Below, one piece after another: positions 5,414 through 7,427 of a stretch of DNA of 7,427 nt. A program made the translations under genes and the position numbers. The notes below the pieces were generated by a model. The model made no database searches and was not told the DNA's origin. It saw only the letters and a list, made by a program, of their open reading frames with translations. Position 1 is the stretch's first letter, and every line of letters begins with the position of its first letter. The DNA is from Acidobacteriota bacterium (GTDB taxonomy: Bacteria > Acidobacteriota > Vicinamibacteria > Vicinamibacterales > CAVVIG01): positions 1 through 7,427 of the forward strand of contig QHWK01000116.1 of the NCBI GenBank assembly GCA_003223775.1, read 5' to 3'.

Positions 5414-6397
5414 ATGAGCAAAGAGCTGTCGTACCTGGAAGCGATCCGCGAGGCGCTCGCCGAGGAGATGCGGCGCGATCCGAAGGTCTTCGTGCTCGGC
5501 GAAGACGTCGGGCCGTACGGCGGCGCGTTCGGCGTCACGCAGGGCCTGCACGAGGAGTTCGGCGACCTGCGCGTCGTGGACACGCCGATCTCGGAGTCGG
5601 CGATCGTCGGCATCAGCATCGGCGCCTCGCAGCGCGGCTACCGTCCCGTCGCCGAGATGCAGTTCGCCGACTTCATCTCGTGCGGCTTCGATCAGATCGT
5701 CAACCAGGCGGCGACGCTCAGGTTCCGCTACGGCGGCCGCGCGACGGTGCCGATCGTGGTGCGCGCGCCGAGCGGCGGGAACGTCGGCGGCGGCCTCTAC
5801 CACTCGCAGAATCCCGAAGCCTGGTTCATCCACCGCCCCGGATTGAAGGTCGTCGCGCCGTCGACGGCGTTCGACGCGAAGGGGCTGCTCAAGGCGGCGA
5901 TTCGAGACGACAACCCGGTCGTCTACTTCGAGCACAAGTATCTGTATCGCCGCGCGAAGGGACCGGTGCCGGAGGGCGACGAGGTCGTGCCGATCGGCGT
6001 CGCCGCGACGCGGCGCGAGGGCAGCGACGTGACGCTCGTCGCCTACGGCGCCATGATGACGCCGTCGCTCGAGGCGGCCGACCGCCTCGCGAAGGAGGGC
6101 GTCGAGGTCGAGGTGATCGACCTGCGCACGCTGCTGCCCTTCGACAAGGACGCGATCTTCCGTTCGCTCGACAAGACGAACCGGCTGCTGATCGTCCAGG
6201 AGGACGTGAAGACGCTCGGCATCGGCGCCGAGATCTCCGCCGTCGTCATGGAAGAGAAGTTCGATAGGCTCGACGCGCCCGTGATGCGCGTCGCGTACCC
6301 CGACACGCACCCGCCCTTCTCGCACATCCTCGAAGGCGCGAACCTGCCGAACGCGGACACGATCGCGGCGGCGCTCCGAAAGCTGGCAGCGTACTAG
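5414..6397 (+). CDS. ThDP-dependent 2-oxoacid dehydrogenase, E1 beta subunit
   Basis: A 327-residue beta subunit that completes the E1 active site with the alpha subunit just upstream. Signatures: LSYLEAIREALAEEM at the N-terminus, LGEDVG with Glu30, the cofactor-activating Glu61 in TPISES, FADFISCGFDQIVNQ, a glycine-rich GGNVGGGLYHSQ with His130, HRPGLKVVAPST with His140, then the C-terminal transketolase domain (EVEVIDLRTLLPFD, LLIVQED, and PVMRVAYPDTHPPFS). Length and order match COG0022 (PdhB/BkdA2/AcoB type). Start set at ATG 5414, where similarity to the family begins; a GTG at 5393 adds seven residues but lies in a hairpin arm. No Shine-Dalgarno is visible at either. The next gene is convergent, so no E2 (acyltransferase) or E3 gene belongs to this operon; those subunits must be encoded elsewhere. 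Cytoplasmic. Confidence 0.93.
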   Translation: MSKELSYLEAIREALAEEMRRDPKVFVLGEDVGPYGGAFGVTQGLHEEFGDLRVVDTPISESAIVGISIGASQRGYRPVAEMQFADFISCGFDQIVNQAATLRFRYGGRATVPIVVRAPSGGNVGGGLYHSQNPEAWFIHRPGLKVVAPSTAFDAKGLLKAAIRDDNPVVYFEHKYLYRRAKGPVPEGDEVVPIGVAATRREGSDVTLVAYGAMMTPSLEAADRLAKEGVEVEVIDLRTLLPFDKDAIFRSLDKTNRLLIVQEDVKTLGIGAEISAVVMEEKFDRLDAPVMRVAYPDTHPPFSHILEGANLPNADTIAAALRKLAAY

Positions 6398-6401
6398 TGG
6401 T

Positions 6402-6453
6402 GTAGGGCGAGGCTTTCAGCCTCGCCATGGCGACCCTGAAAGGGTCGCCCTAC
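6402..6453. repeat. Dimeric REP-like element, copy 2 (inverted relative to copy 1)
   Basis: This 52-bp element begins GTAG and ends CTAC, with hairpin B' (9-bp stem 6406-6414 with 6418-6426, TTC loop) and hairpin A' (8-bp stem 6429-6436 with 6442-6449, 5-nt loop). Its reverse complement aligns with 892-944 with four mismatches and one gap; the differences fall in the loop, the spacer and one base next to GTAG. Both half-units have the form GTAGGGCGA-SS-CTTTCAG-SS-TCGCC, with the SS pairs swapped between halves (CC/GG versus GG/CC) so that pairing is kept. It starts 4 bp after the E1 beta stop and ends 23 bp before the stop of the barrel-protein gene, again between converging genes, and could terminate both. 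Confidence 0.87.
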
Positions 6454-6476
6454 GTCCGAGTCTTGCGACGCGTGCT

Positions 6477-7142
6477 CTAGAAAATCGAATACACGAGGCC
6501 GACGCGCAGCTGGAACTGGTCCGCGCGCGCGGTGCGCTTGTCGACGCCGGCGGCCGTCGTGATCGTGATGTCGGGGCGCGCCACCATGTAGCCGACGTTG
6601 ATGTTCAGGCCGAACAGCTTGTTGATGTCGTACCAGTAGTCGATCTCGGGCCGGAAGACGAACGTGTTCGACGCGCTCGCATCGGTCGCGCGCGCGCCGG
6701 TCCGCGCGGCGTACGCGTCGCCCGCGGCCGACGACAGCTCCATCGATCCGAACGCGTAGCCGCCGAGCAGGTTCGCCGAGATGGCCTGACGATCGCGCAG
6801 CCAGGTGTAGCCGTAGCCCGCCATGATCGGCCGGATCTTCAGCTCGCCGATATCGGTGGCCGTGCCGCCAATCGGGCGATCGATGTCGAGCGAATACCAG
6901 TTGAGGCCCCAGTGCGGCCCCCATCCCGGCTGGATCTCGCCGAATCGCCAGAGGAGCTCGGGGAAGGCGCTCGAGTGGCCGCGATCCTGGTTGGAAGCAT
7001 GATCGGTTGCTGCGACCGTCAGCTCGGCGCCGATCGCGAAGCGGCTTTCCACCTGGGCGCGCGCGGACGCGGCCAACATCGAAATTGCAAGGAAAATGAC
7101 GAGCGTCGGCACCGTGCGCTTCACGAATCGGAATCTGAGCAA
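6477..7142 (-). CDS. Outer-membrane beta-barrel protein, TTG start
   Basis: A 221-residue exported protein. Read from TTG 7142 it begins with a textbook signal peptide: basic n-region (Arg3, Arg5, Lys8, Arg9), hydrophobic TLVIFLAISMLAA, and a cleavage site after SARA at Ala29. The mature chain of about 190 residues is rich in alternating, aromatic-studded strands (GPHWGLNWYSLDI, IMAGYGYTWL, ISANLLGGYAFGSM, FRPEIDYWYDI, GLNINVGYMVA, FQLRVGLVYSIF) and ends in Phe221, the C-terminal signal for BAM-dependent barrel insertion. Size suits a small 8-10-strand barrel; ligand and role are unknown. Start choice: the frame is open to ATG 7238, but only TTG 7142 has a strong Shine-Dalgarno (GAGGTG, 9 nt upstream) and puts the signal peptide at the terminus; GTG 7124 is the next alternative. 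It lies 71 bp downstream of the ATPase fragment on the same strand and may be cotranscribed. Confidence 0.75.
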   Translation of the reverse strand: MLRFRFVKRTVPTLVIFLAISMLAASARAQVESRFAIGAELTVAATDHASNQDRGHSSAFPELLWRFGEIQPGWGPHWGLNWYSLDIDRPIGGTATDIGELKIRPIMAGYGYTWLRDRQAISANLLGGYAFGSMELSSAAGDAYAARTGARATDASASNTFVFRPEIDYWYDINKLFGLNINVGYMVARPDITITTAAGVDKRTARADQFQLRVGLVYSIF

Positions 7143-7151
7143 GGCACGTTC

Positions 7152-7162
7152 CACCTCACCTC
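7152..7162 (-). promoter_or_regulatory. Tandem Shine-Dalgarno deciding the TTG start at 7142
   Basis: Read on the minus strand this is GAGGTGAGGTG, two overlapping copies of the GAGGTG anti-16S core. The proximal copy ends 9 nt before TTG 7142, normal spacing. It is the only clear ribosome binding site I find before any gene in the window, which both supports the unusual TTG start and contrasts with the SD-less starts elsewhere. Confidence 0.6.
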
Positions 7163-7213
7163 GCACGGATGGGCTGGCGACGAGAACACGCGAACGACTT
7201 TTGATTCGAGGCG

Positions 7214-7427
7214 TTAGAACGTCTGCCGCGCCACCCACTCCCGCAGGAGCGAGTCGACGACGACGTAGCGATCGGCGTCGCGGGCGACGAGGTCCTCGCG
7301 CGTGAGCGCGGCGAGCGCCGCCTGCACGGTCGACGGACCGCCGAGCCGATGGCGCGCGCGCACGTCGGCCGACAGGAGCTCGCGTCCTTCCTCGACGACC
7401 ACCGCGCGCAGGGCGGCGCGCTGCGGC
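7214..7427 (-). CDS. C-terminal end of a probable AAA-type ATPase (COG1672-like), cut by window edge
   Basis: The last 70 codons of a minus-strand gene that enters from beyond the right edge, ending at TAA 7214-7216. Visible sequence: PQRAALRAVVVEEGRELLSADVR, then HRLGGPSTVQAALAALTREDLV, then YVVVDSLLREWVARQTF. This helix-helix-wing order, with a serine-rich turn before a recognition-type helix (STVQAALAALTREDLV) and a final VDSLLREWV, matches the winged-helix C-terminus of the archaeal-type/COG1672 ATP-binding proteins. The nucleotide-binding part (Walker A/B) lies outside the window, so the ATPase assignment is inference from the tail alone; a plain winged-helix regulator is the alternative. 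It may be cotranscribed with the barrel-protein gene 71 bp downstream; that 71-bp gap shows no clear promoter. Confidence 0.6.
   Translation of the reverse strand, partial: PQRAALRAVVVEEGRELLSADVRARHRLGGPSTVQAALAALTREDLVARDADRYVVVDSLLREWVARQTF

Noticed and set aside
5101..6325. Long frames on both strands overlapping E1 beta (5101-6267 plus, 5366-6325 minus)
   Set aside because: Shadows of E1 alpha/beta with Arg-rich translation and no domain signals.
7143..7238. N-terminal extension of the barrel protein to ATG 7238
   Set aside because: It would bury the signal peptide behind more than 30 residues without any domain character; TTG 7142 has the only good Shine-Dalgarno.

Overview
This 7.4-kb window is GC-rich (about two thirds G+C by eye) and reads as ordinary chromosome from a free-living, Gram-negative-type soil or sediment bacterium. 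A C-terminal-Phe outer-membrane barrel protein implies an outer membrane. The combination of high GC, GTAG-type hairpin repeats, ACAGAGG/CACGAAG-type intergenic repeats and an exported cyclase-fold protein with a CxxCH motif suggests Acidobacteriota (Vicinamibacteria-like). That placement is impression, not proof.

Layout from left to right: (1) the N-terminal part of a DUF5996-family gene on the minus strand, running off the left edge; (2) divergent from it, a COG0400-type alpha/beta-hydrolase (phospholipase/carboxylesterase) on plus; (3) a 53-bp two-hairpin REP-like element between converging gene ends; (4) a full-length glycogen debranching enzyme, glgX, on minus; (5) divergent from glgX across only 16 bp, an exported squalene-cyclase-fold protein with one CxxCH motif; (6) a 149-bp intergenic element made of two 45-bp inverted arms; (7) the two E1 subunits (alpha, beta) of a thiamine-diphosphate 2-oxoacid dehydrogenase on plus, with a small hairpin repeat between them; (8) a second copy of the REP-like element in opposite orientation, again between converging genes; (9) an outer-membrane beta-barrel protein on minus, starting at TTG behind a strong Shine-Dalgarno; (10) the C-terminal winged-helix end of a probable AAA-type ATPase on minus, running off the right edge.

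The genes do not form one pathway. GlgX debranches glycogen and E1 alpha/beta decarboxylates a 2-oxoacid, but no E2 or E3 gene follows, so the dehydrogenase complex must be completed from elsewhere. The noteworthy signals are mostly non-coding: two dimeric GTAG hairpin elements whose half-stems differ by compensating base pairs and which both sit exactly between convergent gene ends; a long 41/45-identical inverted repeat built from ACAGAGG units; and two very tight divergent start-codon pairs with AT-rich, near-symmetric -10-like hexamers and no Shine-Dalgarno, suggesting bidirectional promoters that make leaderless or nearly leaderless mRNAs. The most unusual protein is the cyclase-fold protein whose only two mature cysteines form a haem-type CxxCH.
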